Of a DNA stretch of 5,774 nt, positions 5,145 through 5,774 are shown in pieces. Position 1 is the stretch's first letter. Each line of letters starts with the position of its first letter. Below the pieces are notes generated by a model that worked only from the letters and a program-made list of their open reading frames with translations, was not told where the DNA came from and searched no databases. The position numbers and the translations under genes were made by a program. This DNA comes from Candidatus Poseidoniales archaeon (GTDB lineage: Archaea; Thermoplasmatota; Poseidoniia; Poseidoniales; Poseidoniaceae): contig DUCL01000211.1 of NCBI GenBank assembly GCA_012959845.1, positions 1 to 5,774 on the forward strand, given 5' to 3'.

Positions 5145-5774
5145 TCAAAATTGTTCTGCAAGTTTTGCAGCTAATCGTGAAGAAATACTCTCACCAACAA
5201 ATGAACATGAGGAATCGCCGCCCAAATCGTATGTTAGATTCTTGCCGACTTTAAGGTGGTCTGCGACGCTCTCATCAATCATTTCCCCGATTTGAATCAT
5301 CTGGTCGTTAGCAGATTTACGACCCAGCCAATCCATCATCATTTGAATGGAATTAATCGAAGCGATTGGGTTGACTTTGTTCTTTCCTGCATGCTTTGGT
5401 GCAGAGCCGTGAACTGGTTCAAAGAATGCTTGTTCGTCGCCAATATTTCCGGAAGCGGCCATCCCCATGCCACCCTGTAATACAGCGCCTAAATCAGTCG
5501 CAATATCACCAAACATATTGGAAGTAACAACTACATCATAGTATTCTGGAGAGCGGGTTATCCATTGCATGAAAGCATCGATAAAACTGTAATCTAGTTC
5601 GCTATTTGGATAACTTGTTGCGACATCATCAAAGACACGACGGAATAATTGGCATCCTCTAGTAACATTTGATTTGTCAACACATGAGACTCTTTGCACT
5701 CCATCCGCTGGAGCGCCGTTTCTTGTTTCTGCAATTTCAAAACCCATGCGAATCAGACGTTCGCTACCATTTGC
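5145..5774 (-). CDS. Isocitrate/isopropylmalate dehydrogenase family protein, C-terminal part (5'-partial)
   Basis: The frame is open to the right edge, so 209 C-terminal residues of an enzyme usually near 340-360 are visible; the ATG at 5747 is internal. These enzymes oxidatively decarboxylate 2-hydroxy acids with NAD(P)+ and a divalent metal. Numbered from the first visible codon, the motifs are SERLIRMGFE (4-13), catalytic lysine K34 in VDKSNV, substrate/metal aspartate D66 (SFIDAF), metal aspartates D90 and D94 in the signature MFGDIATDLG, coenzyme loop EPVHGSAPKHAGKNKVNP (119-136), and the tail YDLGGDSS. The substrate-recognition helix and the catalytic tyrosine lie outside the window, so isopropylmalate, isocitrate, homoisocitrate or tartrate-type activity cannot be separated; isopropylmalate dehydrogenase (LeuB-like) is my first guess. 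K127-H128 occupy the positions that are Asp-Ile in NAD-dependent isopropylmalate dehydrogenase and Lys-Tyr in NADP-dependent isocitrate dehydrogenase. The stop abuts that of the convergent plus-strand gene. Confidence 0.9.
   Translation of the reverse strand, partial: ANGSERLIRMGFEIAETRNGAPADGVQRVSCVDKSNVTRGCQLFRRVFDDVATSYPNSELDYSFIDAFMQWITRSPEYYDVVVTSNMFGDIATDLGAVLQGGMGMAASGNIGDEQAFFEPVHGSAPKHAGKNKVNPIASINSIQMMMDWLGRKSANDQMIQIGEMIDESVADHLKVGKNLTYDLGGDSSCSFVGESISSRLAAKLAEQF

Noticed and set aside
5156..5170. CTGCAA/TTGCAG hairpin just after the plus-strand hypothetical gene
   Set aside because: The 6-bp arms with a 3-nt loop lie within the last codons of the dehydrogenase, have no following T tract, and can be explained by coding constraint or chance.
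5256..5480. Plus-strand open frame of 74 codons inside the dehydrogenase
   Set aside because: It is the antisense shadow of a well-conserved dehydrogenase reading frame and has no recognisable protein features.

Overview
The window looks like a gene-dense stretch of a moderately AT-rich archaeal genome. The best taxonomic clue is the gene at 3637-4392, a clear archaeal-type 4-phosphopantoate--beta-alanine ligase, an enzyme used in archaeal rather than bacterial CoA synthesis. A bacterial-style exonuclease III, some Shine-Dalgarno-led starts, apparently leaderless starts and very short gaps fit a mesophilic euryarchaeon, for example a marine Poseidoniales/Thermoplasmata relative. That lineage is an inference.

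Layout from left to right: a small membrane-anchored, coiled-coil-like protein (+, ends 479; its true start may lie left of the window). Then a 191-bp gap holding two 50-bp near-identical direct repeats (period 58 bp) and a stop-interrupted continuation of the preceding reading frame. Next a minus-strand pair, a short FAD-dependent amine-oxidase-type oxidoreductase (2599-1484) followed by exonuclease III (1450-671). Divergent from that pair is a plus-strand cofactor operon: quinolinate phosphoribosyltransferase NadC (ends 3624) and phosphopantothenate synthetase (3637-4392). A 107-116 bp gap with a stable-looking hairpin and a possible TATA element leads to an unrecognised protein with one CxxC pair and a long charged helical C-terminus (+, ends 5144). 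It meets, stop against stop with no spacer, the C-terminal two thirds of an isocitrate/isopropylmalate dehydrogenase family enzyme (-, cut off by the right edge).

Functionally, the centre of the window is cofactor supply. NadC makes nicotinate mononucleotide for NAD and the synthetase makes 4'-phosphopantothenate for CoA; the two are separated by 12 nt and probably co-transcribed. The flanking enzymes use FAD and NAD(P), but no direct pathway link to them is visible. ExoIII is a DNA repair enzyme. I saw no tRNA, rRNA, CRISPR array, insertion sequence or phage gene, and no convincing sign of a new multi-gene system. The least ordinary items are the 58-bp duplication next to a possibly decayed gene end, the divergent NadC active-site region, the unknown CxxC/coiled-coil protein, and the K-H pair in the dehydrogenase where NAD-dependent isopropylmalate dehydrogenases carry aspartate.
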